The translations under genes were made by a program, and so were the position numbers. Shown here one piece after another: positions 20,177-29,546 of a DNA stretch of 64,000 bases (the first letter of the stretch is position 1; every line of letters starts with the position of its first letter). This DNA comes from Gordonia aichiensis NBRC 108223 (GTDB lineage: Bacteria > Actinomycetota > Actinomycetes > Mycobacteriales > Mycobacteriaceae): assembly GCF_000332975.1 (NCBI RefSeq), contig NZ_BANR01000003.1, positions 434,001-498,000 of the forward strand. Reading direction: 5' to 3'. The notes beneath the pieces are model-generated. The model was not told where the DNA came from and made no database searches. It was given only the letters and a program-made list of their open reading frames with translations.

Positions 20177-21475
20177 CTACGAGGTGCCCGCGCGCAACCG
20201 GCTGTGCGCGACGACGCCCTGGATCGGGTGGTCGCGTTCGGTGATGGCGAACACCGACCACAGGACCATGCCTGCGATCGCCGTGGCTGCGCCCGTCGCG
20301 CACACCAGCGCCCAGCCGCCGGTCTGGTAGGCCCACCCGCCGAAGGCCGAACCGAGGACGCCGCCCGCGAAGTAGGCCACCATATACGCGGTGGTCAGTC
20401 GGGATCGTGCCTCGTCGTCGAGTGAGTAGACGGCAGCCTGGTTCGCTATCTGCACCCCTTGCACCCCGAAGTCGAACACCAGCAGCGCGACGATCAGGAC
20501 GATCACCTGGTGTGCACCCCAGTAGAGCAGCGCCCAACCGGCGAGTTCGACGGCCCAGACGCCGTATTGCGTGTGCCGCAGGTAGCCGCGGTCGGCGAGC
20601 TTTCCGACGCGCGGAGCGGCCAGCGCGCCGGCTACCCCCGCCAGGCCGAAGAGTCCGATCGCGGCGTCGGAGAAGTGATAGTCCGAGCCGTGCGCCCCCG
20701 CGAGCAGGAATGCGATGGCCGTCCACATACCGCTGAACGCGGCCATGTTGAGTCCGCCGAGCAGCATGCGATGACGCAGCACATTCTCTGTACGGATCAG
20801 CGTGACGATGGACCACAACACACGGGCGTAACCGGTCGACGTCGCGGTGACCGGTGTGCGCGGCGCGAACCACCAGACCGCAGCTGCCATCGCGAGCTGG
20901 ACGACGGCGGCGACGACGAGCACCGTGCGCCAGCCGCCCAGCTGTGCGACCAATCCGCTGAACACCCGCGAGAGGAGGATGCCCACGAGCAGACCGCTCA
21001 TCACGGTGCCGACGATGGCTCCGCGCTCTCCCGGAGCGGCGACTGCCGCCGCCCACGGGACGACGATCTGTGCAGCCGACGCCGAGATGCCGACCGCGAA
21101 GACTGTGATCATCAGGACCGCGTACGACGGCGAGAACGCCGCCACGGCCAATGCGGCACACGAGACCACGAGCAGCCCGCCGACCAGAGCCCTGCGATTG
21201 ACGAAATCGCCGAGCGGCACGACCAGGGCGAGTCCGATCAGATAGCCGACCTGTGTGATCGACACGACGAGACCCGCTGCGGCAGTGGAGATGTGGAAGT
21301 CGTTCGAGACCTCGTGCAGCAGGGGCTGCAGGTAGTAGAGACAGCCCGCCGACGACCCCGCGGTGATCGCGAAGAGCAGTACGACGAGCCGACTCAGTCG
21401 CGAGGTCGACGACGTCGGCGCGGCGGTGTTCGACACTTCCGCTGACGACGAGGCTGCACAGTCTGAAGAGGGCAT
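20177..21475 (-). CDS. MFS transporter, 12 helices (YnfM/NepI-like)
   Basis: Major facilitator of 432 residues. The N-terminal 30 residues are cytoplasmic and Ser/Ala rich. Helix 1 starts near residue 32 (AITAGSSAGCLYYLQPLLHEV), and the loop 2-3 motif is PLGDFVNRR. The start at ATG 21475 keeps the whole first helix; the frame is open further upstream, but only through the divergent LysR region. It is divergent from a LysR gene whose start lies 120 bases away, the classical arrangement for a regulator and its target exporter. The substrate is unknown; relatives include sugar, arabinose-polymer and drug exporters. Confidence 0.85.
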   Translation of the reverse strand: MPSSDCAASSSAEVSNTAAPTSSTSRLSRLVVLLFAITAGSSAGCLYYLQPLLHEVSNDFHISTAAAGLVVSITQVGYLIGLALVVPLGDFVNRRALVGGLLVVSCAALAVAAFSPSYAVLMITVFAVGISASAAQIVVPWAAAVAAPGERGAIVGTVMSGLLVGILLSRVFSGLVAQLGGWRTVLVVAAVVQLAMAAAVWWFAPRTPVTATSTGYARVLWSIVTLIRTENVLRHRMLLGGLNMAAFSGMWTAIAFLLAGAHGSDYHFSDAAIGLFGLAGVAGALAAPRVGKLADRGYLRHTQYGVWAVELAGWALLYWGAHQVIVLIVALLVFDFGVQGVQIANQAAVYSLDDEARSRLTTAYMVAYFAGGVLGSAFGGWAYQTGGWALVCATGAATAIAGMVLWSVFAITERDHPIQGVVAHSRLRAGTS

Positions 21476-21595
21476 ACGTCCATGGTGAGCGGTGTGCGGC
21501 ATGATGAAAAGCGATGGATTTCGATACGGACATCTCGTCTGTTGATGAACTCGACGTCCGATCCTGTTGTCCTCGATAGCGCCGGGAGAATCAGC

Positions 21596-22489
21596 TTGGA
21601 ACTGCGTCAACTCGAATACTTCCTCGCCTGCTGCGACCAGGGGACGTTCACCGCGGCGGCCCGATCGCTGCACGTGGTGCAGTCTGCGGTCTCTACGGGC
21701 GTGGCCAAACTCGAACGCGAACTCGGCGTGCGACTTTTCGACCGCACGCGCACTGTGCTGGTGCTCACCGATGCAGGCCGTGCCGCGATCCTTCCTGCCC
21801 GGGAGGCACTGCGTGCGCGAGACGAGGTGCGCGACGCGATCGCCGGACTGCGTGGTGAGGTCCGTGGTGACGTTGTGCTCGGTGCGCTCGTGAACGTCGC
21901 GACGATCGACCTGGCCGGCGCATTCGAGGTCATCCACCAGCGCCATCCGGGCATCTCGATCGCGATGCGGCAGAGCCCCCAGGGGAGCGCGGGCAACGTG
22001 CGTCTCCTGCGGAACGGAAGCCTCGACCTGACGTTGCTCGGTGGCGACGTCGAGGATCAGTCGGGTATCACGGCTTATCCGCTTGCCGCCGAGCCGCTGG
22101 TGCTGGTCACGCACCCCGACCATCCGCTCGCACGCGCGGGACGATTCGTCGCCGACGACCTCGAACATGAGCGCGTCATCGACTACCCGCCGGGATGGGG
22201 GACGCGCACGATCATCGACAGGCAGATCCCGCGGCGGGACTCGGTGATCGAGGTTGCCGATCAGGTATTCGGTATCCAGTTGGCGCGCAGTGGGTTCGGG
22301 GTCACCGCCGTACCCGCCAGTGTCGCTGCGGTCCAGACCGACGCCGGGGTCGCGTCGTGCGCCGACCGCGATCTCACCTGGGTGATCTACGTGGCGCACT
22401 CCGACAGCAGGAGTTTGACGACTGCTGCGAGCGCGGTACTCGACATCGTCCGAGAGGTGTGCGGGCCGCCCTCGGATGTGACAGCGTGA
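21596..22489 (+). CDS. LysR-type transcriptional regulator
   Basis: DNA-binding regulator. I start at TTG 21596, which has GGGAGAA five bases upstream and gives 297 residues, the usual LysR length, with the family opening LELRQLEYFLACCDQGTFTAAARSLHVVQSAVS. An ATG at 21545 or 21482 would add 17 or 38 non-conserved residues. The winged helix covers about residues 1-60 and the effector domain 90-295. It probably controls the divergent MFS gene and itself. Confidence 0.85.
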   Translation: MELRQLEYFLACCDQGTFTAAARSLHVVQSAVSTGVAKLERELGVRLFDRTRTVLVLTDAGRAAILPAREALRARDEVRDAIAGLRGEVRGDVVLGALVNVATIDLAGAFEVIHQRHPGISIAMRQSPQGSAGNVRLLRNGSLDLTLLGGDVEDQSGITAYPLAAEPLVLVTHPDHPLARAGRFVADDLEHERVIDYPPGWGTRTIIDRQIPRRDSVIEVADQVFGIQLARSGFGVTAVPASVAAVQTDAGVASCADRDLTWVIYVAHSDSRSLTTAASAVLDIVREVCGPPSDVTA

Positions 22490-22554
22490 ACGACAGCCGC
22501 ATGAGGACACGGCACATCGACGACACGCTGCACATCGAATCGGAAGGACCCGCG

Positions 22555-22770
22555 ATGAAACTCTCCATCCGCAACCAGCTCGCAGGCGAGGTGGTCTCGG
22601 TGACGCTCGGCGCCGTCAACGCGACGATCAAGGTCCGCCTCGACGGCGGCGATCAGATCGTGACGTCCTCGATCACGAAGGAGGCGGCCGAAGAGCTCGG
22701 CCTCGCCGAGGGCTCGCGGGTATTCGCTCTCGTGAAGGCATCCGAGGTCAGCATCGGGGTTCCCGACTAG
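22555..22770 (+). CDS. Molbindin (TOBE/Mop domain) protein
   Basis: A 71-residue single Mop domain, the size of stand-alone molbindins that bind molybdate or tungstate as oligomers. The sequence shows the Mop start MKLSIRNQLAGEVVSVTLGAVNATIKVRL and the closing GSRVFALVKASEVSIGV. ATG 22555 is preceded by GGAAGG at a good distance. It follows the LysR gene by 65 bases on the same strand and may be co-transcribed with it. No molybdate transporter genes are in the window, so the link to molybdenum uptake is by family only. Confidence 0.88.
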   Translation: MKLSIRNQLAGEVVSVTLGAVNATIKVRLDGGDQIVTSSITKEAAEELGLAEGSRVFALVKASEVSIGVPD

Positions 22771-22808
22771 CGCCGACGGCACCCGGATTCACGCCGCCGG
22801 CACCGGAC

Positions 22809-23846
22809 TCACGTCGTGTCGGACTCGGTCCCCGGGTCGCTGGTGTCGCCCCCTGACACCGCACGCAGCAGGTGCCGCACGGCCATGGCGCGCCGGTACG
22901 AGTGTCCGGTCAGTGCGTCGAGCGCGCACTCCGGATCCGACGGTGGTCCGAGGTGGGTACACCCGCGAGGACAGTTCTCGATCGCCTCGTGAAGGTCGTC
23001 GAATGCGTTGACGATGTCGTCGGCGCTCACGTGGGCCAGGCCGAACGAGCGGATGCCGGGGGTGTCGATCACCCATCCCCGCGGCTTATCGTCAGGGCCG
23101 GGCAGTGGCAGGGCGACCGACTGCGTCGACGTGTGGCGTCCCTTGCCGACTCCGCTGACCACGCCGGTCGCCCGTTCCGCGTCGGGCACGAGTCGATTCA
23201 CCAGCGTCGACTTCCCGACGCCCGAATGCCCGATGAGTGCGGTGAGATGCCCCTCCAGAATCGCGAGCACGTCGTCGAGCGGATCGTCGCGGCCCGCGCG
23301 GACGACGGGCAGGTCGAGATCGGCGAAGGCGGCAGCGAACTCGTCCGACGACGCCAGATCTGTCTTGGTGAGGCAGAGGATCGGCGAGAGCCCCCCGACG
23401 TATGCCGCAGCGAGCGCGCGTTCGACGAATCCGGTGCGTGGGGGAGGGTCGGCCATCGCCGTGACGATCAGTAGTTGGTCGGCGTTCGCGACGACGATCC
23501 GCTCGTACGGATCGGTGTCATCTGCGGTGCGCCGCAACACTGTTCGACGCTCCGCGACCTTCACGATTCGCGCAAGACTCCCAGCGTCTCCGGTCAGGTC
23601 GCCCACCAGCGAGACCTGATCGCCGACCACGACGGGTGTTCGGCCTAGCTCGCGGGCGCGCATCGCAACGACGCGGTGCGCGGGATCGTCGTCGATCACG
23701 CACCCCCACCGACCCCGGTCGACGGAGACCACCATCGCCTGTTGCGCGTCGTCGTGCGACGGTCGGGTCTTCGTGCGCGGCCGGCTCCCCTTACCCGGAC
23801 GAATCCGTACGTCGGATTCGTCGTAACTGCTCGCGCGGCGACTCAT
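22809..23846 (-). CDS. rsgA: Ribosome small-subunit GTPase RsgA
   Basis: Circularly permuted GTPase that checks late 30S assembly; 345 residues. An OB fold covers about residues 35-105, followed by the G motifs in permuted order: G4 TKTD near 170, G1 GHSGVGKST near 218, G3 DTPG near 269. The zinc site CPRGCTHLGPPSDPEC closes the protein. ATG 23846 follows GAGGACGC. The gene lies beside aroA as in M. tuberculosis (Rv3228-Rv3227), same strand, 67 bases downstream of aroA. Confidence 0.95.
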   Translation of the reverse strand: MSRRASSYDESDVRIRPGKGSRPRTKTRPSHDDAQQAMVVSVDRGRWGCVIDDDPAHRVVAMRARELGRTPVVVGDQVSLVGDLTGDAGSLARIVKVAERRTVLRRTADDTDPYERIVVANADQLLIVTAMADPPPRTGFVERALAAAYVGGLSPILCLTKTDLASSDEFAAAFADLDLPVVRAGRDDPLDDVLAILEGHLTALIGHSGVGKSTLVNRLVPDAERATGVVSGVGKGRHTSTQSVALPLPGPDDKPRGWVIDTPGIRSFGLAHVSADDIVNAFDDLHEAIENCPRGCTHLGPPSDPECALDALTGHSYRRAMAVRHLLRAVSGGDTSDPGTESDTT

Positions 23847-23913
23847 CTGCGTCCTCGCTCCGAATCTGCTGTGCGGAGCGAAATCGAAGCGGAAAGCATT
23901 GCCGCGCTGCCGG

Positions 23914-25179
23914 TCACGGGTGTCCGACCATCTGCTGCCACATTCCGGGAAAGTCGGGCAGTGTCTTCGACGTGGTCTCGATGTCGTCGACGGTGACACC
24001 CGGAACCATCAATCCGATGATCGCGCCCGCAGTCGCCATACGATGGTCTGCGTACGAATTCCACTGTCCGCCATGGAGTGGCACCGGCCTGATGATCAGT
24101 CCGTCGTCGGTCTCGGTCACGTCACCGCCGAGCTTGTTGAGCTCAGTGGCCAGTGCTGCGAGCCGATCGGTCTCGTGGCCGCGCAGATGTGCGATACCCG
24201 TCAACACCGACTCGCCGTCGGCGAGAGCGCACACCGCGGCGATTGTCGGTGTCAGTTCACCGACGTCGCGCAGGTCCCGACTGATACCCGAGAGCCGCTC
24301 GGGTCCCCGGACCGTCAGCACACCGTCGAGAAGCTCGACGGTGCAACCCATCTCGGCGAGGATGTCGGCGATCTGTGCGCCCGGCTGCGTGGTCGTGGCA
24401 GGCCAGCGGGGGATGCCTACCTCTCCTCCGGAGACGGCTGCAGCGGCGAGAAACGCTGCCGCGTTGGACAAGTCGGGTTCGACGGCGACGTCGACGGCCT
24501 TGATGATGCTCGGGGGAACCTGCCAGGTATCGGGGACTGAAGTGTCGACGACGACCCCTGCGGTGGCCAGCATCTCGACGGTCATGTCGATGTGCGGTAA
24601 CGACGGAACCGGTGGGCCCACGTGCCGCACCGTGATTCCGTTGTCGAAGCGGGCGGCGGCGAGTAGGAGACCCGAGACGAACTGTGACGATCCGGAGGCG
24701 TCGATGGTGACCGTGCCGCCCTCGGCATGCCCGTCGCCGTGCACGACGAAGGGCAGACTGTCACCGTCGACGCCCACTCCGAGATGGCGCAGGGCGTCGA
24801 GAATGGTGGCCAGCGGGCGCTGCCTGGCTTGCGGATCGCCGTCGAATGCCACGTCGCCGCCGGCCAACGCTGCCACCGGTGGAAGGAACCGCATGACTGT
24901 GCCCGCCAGCCCGCAGAACACCTCGCCCGCGTGCATGGGCCGCGGCTCGATGGAGACGGTCGTCGGATCGGCCGGGTCGACGCGCACACCGATCCCGAGC
25001 TCGGTGAGCGCCGACAGCATGAGGTTGGTGTCGCGGCTGCGCAGGGTTCCGGTGACGGTCGACGGGCCGTCGGCGAGCGCGGCCAGCACGAGCGCACGGT
25101 TCGTGATGGACTTCGAGCCGGGCAGGTCCACGATGGCGCTGAGGACACCGTCGGCGACGGGAGCCGTCCAGATACTCAT
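23914..25179 (-). CDS. aroA: 3-phosphoshikimate 1-carboxyvinyltransferase (EPSP synthase)
   Basis: Sixth step of the shikimate pathway: joins phosphoenolpyruvate and shikimate-3-phosphate. At 421 residues it is of normal length. Family signatures are present: [10 protein letters not shown] at about 21-30, [12 protein letters not shown] near 89, the [12 protein letters not shown] segment near 163, and NSYADHRMA near 375. The LAGTVMR loop has Ala where the class with low glyphosate tolerance has GNAG; I would not infer tolerance from this alone. A VOC-family gene lies 44 bases upstream on the same strand and may share its transcript. Confidence 0.95.
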   Translation of the reverse strand: MSIWTAPVADGVLSAIVDLPGSKSITNRALVLAALADGPSTVTGTLRSRDTNLMLSALTELGIGVRVDPADPTTVSIEPRPMHAGEVFCGLAGTVMRFLPPVAALAGGDVAFDGDPQARQRPLATILDALRHLGVGVDGDSLPFVVHGDGHAEGGTVTIDASGSSQFVSGLLLAAARFDNGITVRHVGPPVPSLPHIDMTVEMLATAGVVVDTSVPDTWQVPPSIIKAVDVAVEPDLSNAAAFLAAAAVSGGEVGIPRWPATTTQPGAQIADILAEMGCTVELLDGVLTVRGPERLSGISRDLRDVGELTPTIAAVCALADGESVLTGIAHLRGHETDRLAALATELNKLGGDVTETDDGLIIRPVPLHGGQWNSYADHRMATAGAIIGLMVPGVTVDDIETTSKTLPDFPGMWQQMVGHP

Positions 25180-25223
25180 GCGTTCAGTCTCGCATGTCGC
25201 TGTCTCGCACCCGGACGTCCAGG

Positions 25224-25610
25224 TCAGCGGTTGTCCAGCCGCAACGGATGAGTGGCGGGCACCTCGACGAGAATGAGGGTTCGTCCGTCAGGGTCGGCGA
25301 TGTGCATCTCGATCAGGCCCCACGGTTCGGTCAACGCCTCCCGGACGATCTCCACGCCAACGGCCCTCAGCTCGCGCTGGGTGGTGGTGATGTCACGAAC
25401 CTGAATCCAGAGTGCGGCGCCATTGGCGTGGCCGTCGGGTAGATCTGTGCTCATGTGGCCGGGCACCTCGATCAAGCCGTTGCCCGCGTGAAAGACGAGT
25501 CCGCCCGGGTACTCGCGTGCGACGGCGAGGTGCAGCTTGTGCCGGTAGAAGTGCTGAAGTGTCTCGGGGTCGCGGGAACGCAACAGGACGCGACTGCTCA
25601 GAACCTCCAT
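25224..25610 (-). CDS. VOC (glyoxalase/bleomycin-resistance fold) protein
   Basis: A 128-residue single VOC module pair. It opens [26 protein letters not shown] and closes with [19 protein letters not shown], both typical of the superfamily. A candidate metal ligand is the Glu in LVEVPA; the usual first His is replaced (SSRVLLRS), so metal binding is uncertain. No partner gene hints at a substrate. It is upstream of aroA on the same strand. Confidence 0.78.
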   Translation of the reverse strand: MEVLSSRVLLRSRDPETLQHFYRHKLHLAVAREYPGGLVFHAGNGLIEVPGHMSTDLPDGHANGAALWIQVRDITTTQRELRAVGVEIVREALTEPWGLIEMHIADPDGRTLILVEVPATHPLRLDNR

Positions 25611-25671
25611 GACGTCGTGTCTACACGGTTACCCGCGAGTCGGACATCAGCGGCGACGGCGCGTCGAGGTG

Positions 25672-25899
25672 CTATTGGCCTTCGGTGGTGCCGCTGGTTC
25701 CACCGAGGGCGTGGCCCCTGTTGACCGTATTGCCGTGGCGGCCTGCCTCGTAGATGGCCTTCTCCCGGGCGATGCGGTCGGTCTCGCCGATGGCCTTGGC
25801 ATCGCCGAAGGCGAAGGCCGATTCGTGTGGTTGGTCGTGTGGGATGTCCGGGTCGTCGACCTGCGGGTCGACACCGTCCAATTCAGGGCTGTCTGACAT
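25672..25899 (-). CDS. Small acidic protein of unknown function
   Basis: A 75-residue hydrophilic protein (MSDSPELDGVDPQVDDPD, later AFAFGDAKAIGETDRIAREKAIYEAG) with no membrane segment or cysteines. I do not recognise a family. Support for a real gene comes from good codon bias and from a TATCGT box at 25906-25911 exactly 6 bases before the ATG, which fits a leaderless transcript. Confidence 0.6.
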   Translation of the reverse strand: MSDSPELDGVDPQVDDPDIPHDQPHESAFAFGDAKAIGETDRIAREKAIYEAGRHGNTVNRGHALGGTSGTTEGQ

Positions 25900-25905
25900 G
25901 TATCA

Positions 25906-25911
25906 ACGATA
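25906..25911 (-). promoter_or_regulatory. -10 box TATCGT, leaderless
   Basis: On the - strand TATCGT is followed by six bases and then the ATG at 25899. There is no Shine-Dalgarno. Confidence 0.45.
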
Positions 25912-25940
25912 GGTCTGTTCCCTCCGGCGTGCGGGCAACC

Positions 25941-26016
25941 ACGAGATCTCCGAGACGACACGAGATCCCCGAGACGACACGAGATCCCCGAGACGACACG
26001 AGATCCCCGAGACGAC
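25941..26016 (+). repeat. 19-bp tandem repeat, 4 copies
   Basis: Four head-to-tail units of ACGAGATCCCCGAGACGAC starting at 25941, 25960, 25979 and 25998; the first has one T for C. There are no spacers, so this is not a CRISPR array. It occupies the upstream promoter region of the DUF2200 gene. Confidence 0.92.
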
Positions 26017-26022
26017 TACGGC

Positions 26023-26028
26023 TACCGT
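26023..26028 (+). promoter_or_regulatory. -10 box TACCGT, leaderless
   Basis: TACCGT stands 7 bases before the ATG at 26036 with no ribosome site between. It directly abuts the 19-bp tandem repeat, which would cover the -35 region. Confidence 0.45.
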
Positions 26029-26035
26029 GTCCGCC

Positions 26036-26374
26036 ATGGAACGCGTATTCGGAATGAGTGTGTCGGACGTCTACCCGCTCTACGTCGCGAAGCTCGAGCG
26101 CAAGGGGCGGACCAAGGCCGAACTCGACCAGGTCATCGAATGGCTCACCGGATTCGACGACGCGGCATTGGCGCGCCACCTCGCCGCCGGTACCACGTTC
26201 CGCGACTTCTTCGATGCCGCGCACCTGAACCCACGTGCCGAACTGATCACCGGTGTCGTGTGCGGCGTACGAGTTCACGAGATCGACGACCCGCTCATGC
26301 GCAGGATCCGATACCTAGACAAGCTCGTCGACGAACTCGCCAAGGGCAAGGCGATGGAGAAGGTACTGCGGTAG
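26036..26374 (+). CDS. DUF2200 family protein
   Basis: A 112-residue soluble protein with the whole DUF2200 pattern: VFGMSVSDVYPLYVAKLERKG at the start, ELDQVIEWLTGF, then ELITGVVCGVRVHEIDDPLM and the terminal RYLDKLVDELAKGKAMEKVLR. The function is unknown; relatives occur across many bacteria as single genes. ATG 26036 is preferred over GTG 26027 because it fits both homologues and the -10 spacing. Confidence 0.85.
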   Translation: MERVFGMSVSDVYPLYVAKLERKGRTKAELDQVIEWLTGFDDAALARHLAAGTTFRDFFDAAHLNPRAELITGVVCGVRVHEIDDPLMRRIRYLDKLVDELAKGKAMEKVLR

Positions 26375-26409
26375 CCGCCTCGGCTGACGGTGAAGGGACC
26401 GGGCGGGTC

Positions 26410-28109
26410 TCAGCTGGGCGCGTCCTGCCCGCGGCTGGAGAACTTGCCGTCGGTGACGTCGTCCCATTTGTCGAAGAGCCGCTCCACCTTCGGGTCGCCC
26501 TGTGCCCGGATCCAGTCGCAGAGTTCCTTCGGCGCCGACGGATTGGTGACGATGAACGGGTGCAGCCCGGCGTCGTGCTCGGCCAGGATCTTCAGGGTCT
26601 CCGGGCTCGTGTTGGGGTCTGCGGCGGCGAGTGCGTCGCGTGGGTCGAACGCAGCGCCGCGTGGCGCGTCGGAACCCGAGATGCCGACGTTGTCGCCCGC
26701 GACGTCGATTTCGCCGGTGTTGTGGTAGTCGACGGGATCGGGGGACGTGCTGCGCCAGTTGAAGACGAGGTTCAGCACGATCGCGCAGATCGCGCCTGCC
26801 GAGATACCGGAGTGGAAGATCGTCTGGAACCAGTCGGGGAACCTGCCGTACAGGTCGAGAGCGATGTCCTGACCTGCGTCGTTGGTGTACGAGAGGCTCG
26901 CCTCCGTCAACATCGCGACGCCCACCGAGATCGCGACCACCAGGATGTTGGAGTTGTTGAACTTCACCTTGGTCAGTGTTCGCACACCGCTGGCGGCAAC
27001 CATGCCGAACAATGCGACGCCTGCGCCGCCGAGGACCGGCTGCGGGATGCCCTCGATGATCGCTGCCATCTTGGGGACGAGTCCCAGGATCACGAGGATC
27101 ACGCCGGCGCAGGTCGCGACGTGGCGTGACTTGACGTTCGTGATGGCCACGAGCCCGACGTTCTGGGCGAAGGCCGTGTAGGGGAACGTGTTGAAGATGC
27201 CGCCGAGAACGGTGCCCACACCGTCGGCACGCATGCCGTCGGCAAGTCGCTGTGGGGTGATCTTCTCGTCGACGATCTCGCCGACGGCCACGATGTCACC
27301 GGTGGTCTCGGTCATGATCACCAGTGCGACGATGATCATCGCGATGATCGAGCTGACGTCGAAGCTGGGGAAGCCGAAGTAGAAGGGCTCGGGGACGGCG
27401 AACCACGAACTCTTACCGACGTTGCTGAAGTCCGTCATGCCGAACGGGATGGAGATCAGCGTTCCTGCGATGAGGCCGAGCAGGATCGAGATGCGCTTGA
27501 CGGCTGGCGGCCGAGCCGCTCCAACAGGATGATGATGAGCAGCGTCAGAAAGCCGAATCCGATGGCCTTGGGTGCGCCGAAGTCGGCGCCCTTCGCGGTG
27601 CCGCCCCCGAACCAGCCTGCCGCAACACTCATCAGCGAGATGCCGATGATCAGGATGATCGTTCCGGTGACCAGTGGCGGAAAGAATCGGATCAGACGCC
27701 CGACGATCGGTGCGACCAACATCATGAAGACGCCGCACACGATCACCGATCCGTAGATCGCGGTGATCCCGTGGTTGAGGCCGATGGTGATCATCGGACC
27801 GACCGCGGCAAAGGTCACGCCCTGCATCAGCGGCAGCCGTACACCGAACCGCCAGAATCCGACCGCCTGCAGGATGGTGGCGATACCTGCGACGAAGAGG
27901 TCGGCGGTGATCAGATGGACGATCTCGTCGGAGCGCATCTGGCCCGCACCGACCATCGCGCCGCCCACGATCAGCGGCACGGCCACCGCACCCGCGTACA
28001 TCGCCATGACGTGCTGCAGTCCGAGCGGAAAGAGGCGTGTCAGCGGAGGGATGTCGTCGACCGGCCTGGGCGACTTCCTGCCGTGTGTGATCGTGTCGAG
28101 AACGGTCAT
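26410..28109 (-). pseudogene. NCS2 nucleobase:cation symporter with C-terminal LRV-like domain, one frameshift
   Basis: Xanthine/uracil permease family. The first 200 or so residues from ATG 28109 (PLGLQHVMAMYAGAVAVPLIVGGA) read in one frame up to LLIIILLERLGR. The rest (AVKRISILLGLIAGTLISIPFG, FNTFPYTAFAQNVGLVAITNVKSR) continues in another. The break is at 27505-27506, where one base is missing; both sides look fully conserved, so the event is recent or a sequencing error. After the last helix a soluble tail of about 90 residues (ALAAADPNTSPETLKILAE, IVTNPSAPKELCDWIRAQG) resembles the actinobacterial variant leucine-rich-repeat module, an unusual fusion for a permease. Confidence 0.85.
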
Positions 28110-28178
28110 GCACTGTGTGTACGGTTCGGACGTTTTCCGGCATGACGCGATCGCGTGACGCATGTGTTTCCGCGACAA

Positions 28179-28184
28179 TATATT
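28179..28184 (+). promoter_or_regulatory. -10 box TATATT before the Nudix gene
   Basis: TATATT with a weak GTGACG about 18 bases upstream as -35. It gives a short leader of about 12 bases before ATG 28204, which lacks a ribosome site. Confidence 0.35.
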
Positions 28185-28203
28185 CTCCGCCACACTGGGT
28201 TCT

Positions 28204-28704
28204 ATGGCTCGAACTGACGCTGGGCAGAACGGCGGACGACACAGTTTCGGATTGTTGATGTACCGCGGCGCGGGCACGGGACTCGAAGTGCTGATCGCGC
28301 ATCCCGGCGGTCCGCTGTGGGCGCGCAAGGACGACGGTGCGTGGTCGGTGCCCAAGGGTCTACCCGAGGTGGGCGAGGCTCCGCTCGACACCGCTCGCCG
28401 GGAGTTCAGCGAGGAACTCGGACATCCGGCGCCGACCGGAGACATACTGGAACTCGGCGAGGTGCGACAGAAGAGCGGCAAGATCGTCACCGCATTCGCG
28501 GTCGAAGGAGACCTCGACGCCGCGACCGTCACCAGCAACACGTTCGAGATGGCATGGCCGCCGCGGTCGGGGCGAATGCAGATGTTCCCGGAGGTCGATC
28601 GTGCCCAATGGTGCTCACCCGACGTCGCGCGTGTGAAACTCAATCCGGCTCAGGCCGAATTCATCGATCGACTCGAGGACTTGCTGAGTCCCGACGGGAC
28701 ATGA
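28204..28704 (+). CDS. Nudix hydrolase
   Basis: A 166-residue pyrophosphohydrolase. The Nudix box is complete: GLPEVGEAPLDTARREFSEELG (about residues 56-77; G-x5-E-x7-REFSEELG). The opening RHSFGLLMYRGAGTGLEVLIAHPGGPLWARKDDGAWSVPKG is that of small stand-alone NTP pyrophosphohydrolases of the MutT/YfcD type in actinobacteria. The substrate is not predictable. ATG 28204 is used; the 14 residues before it are not conserved. It diverges from the NCS2 pseudogene. Confidence 0.88.
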   Translation: MARTDAGQNGGRHSFGLLMYRGAGTGLEVLIAHPGGPLWARKDDGAWSVPKGLPEVGEAPLDTARREFSEELGHPAPTGDILELGEVRQKSGKIVTAFAVEGDLDAATVTSNTFEMAWPPRSGRMQMFPEVDRAQWCSPDVARVKLNPAQAEFIDRLEDLLSPDGT

Positions 28705-28743
28705 CCGGCCGCATGCCGTCCGCGGGTGACGACGGTCTTGCCT

Positions 28744-29505
28744 CTAGGTGACCGTGATGCCGCCGTCGACGGCGATCGTCTGCCCGGTGACATAGCCGGC
28801 AGCGGCCGAACTGAGCCAGATGGCCGTGGCGGCGAGTTCGGCAGGGTCACCCATGCGGCCCAACAGAACACGCGGCATCTGTGAATCGATGTAGCCGGGC
28901 GCGTAGGTGTCGGTCATCTCGCTCTCGAAGAACCCCGGGGCAATCGCGTTGACCCGGATGCCCTTTCGCGAACCCCACTGCTGAGCCAGATCGCGTGTCA
29001 AGCCGATGATTGCGGCCTTACTGGCGGCATAGGCGGCCTGGGGGAGTCCGGCGGTGGTCAGCCCCAGGATGCTGGAGATGTTCACGATCACACTGCCCGG
29101 CGCCATCACACGCCCCGCGGCCTGCGCCATCCAGTACGACCCGTTGAGGTTGACGTCGATGACCGAGCGGAACTGCTCGGGCGTTTCACGTGTTGCCGGC
29201 ACAGCGGTGCCGATCCCCGCGTTGTTGATGAGGACGTCGACGCGACCGAAGGTCTCGACCGCGCTGTCGATCACGCGCTGACAGTCGGCGGGGTCGGAGA
29301 CGTCGGCGGCTACCGACAGCGCCTTGCGTCCGAGGGCTTCGACCTTCGCGGCCGTCTCGGTGAGTCGGTCGGCGCGCCGGGCCGCGAGCACGACGTCGGC
29401 GCCCGCCTCCGCGAAGGCCGTGGCGAAGCTGACGCCGAGTCCCGACGATGCGCCGGTGACGACGACGACCTTGTCGGTCACGGTGAACAGATCGAGTACT
29501 GACAT
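28744..29505 (-). CDS. Short-chain dehydrogenase/reductase (SDR)
   Basis: Classical SDR of 253 residues. The cofactor motif is TGASSGLG near 17-24, NNAG near 93-96, the catalytic Ser in NISSILG, and the YAASK Tyr/Lys pair near 157-161. Arg-rich residues after the first strand (AARRADR) favour NADP(H). ATG 29505 has GGAG in front. The gene begins 41 bases after the acyl-CoA dehydrogenase stop on the same strand, so the two form an operon under the TetR gene opposite. A role in a beta-oxidation-like pathway is inferred from that pairing. Confidence 0.87.
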   Translation of the reverse strand: MSVLDLFTVTDKVVVVTGASSGLGVSFATAFAEAGADVVLAARRADRLTETAAKVEALGRKALSVAADVSDPADCQRVIDSAVETFGRVDVLINNAGIGTAVPATRETPEQFRSVIDVNLNGSYWMAQAAGRVMAPGSVIVNISSILGLTTAGLPQAAYAASKAAIIGLTRDLAQQWGSRKGIRVNAIAPGFFESEMTDTYAPGYIDSQMPRVLLGRMGDPAELAATAIWLSSAAAGYVTGQTIAVDGGITVT

Positions 29506-29546
29506 GTCATTTCTCCTGTGTTGATCAGGTGGGAAGGTGTTGCGAC

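Noticed and set aside
21476..22510. Upstream extension of the MFS frame to 777 residues
   Set aside because: It lies entirely opposite the LysR gene; the transporter's own start and first helix are at 21475.
23636..25276. 546-codon + strand frame opposite aroA
   Set aside because: Shadow frame rich in Ser/Pro/Arg; the - strand encodes a complete EPSP synthase.
25941..26016. CRISPR array
   Set aside because: The 19-bp units are directly adjacent with no spacers, and there are no cas genes in the window.
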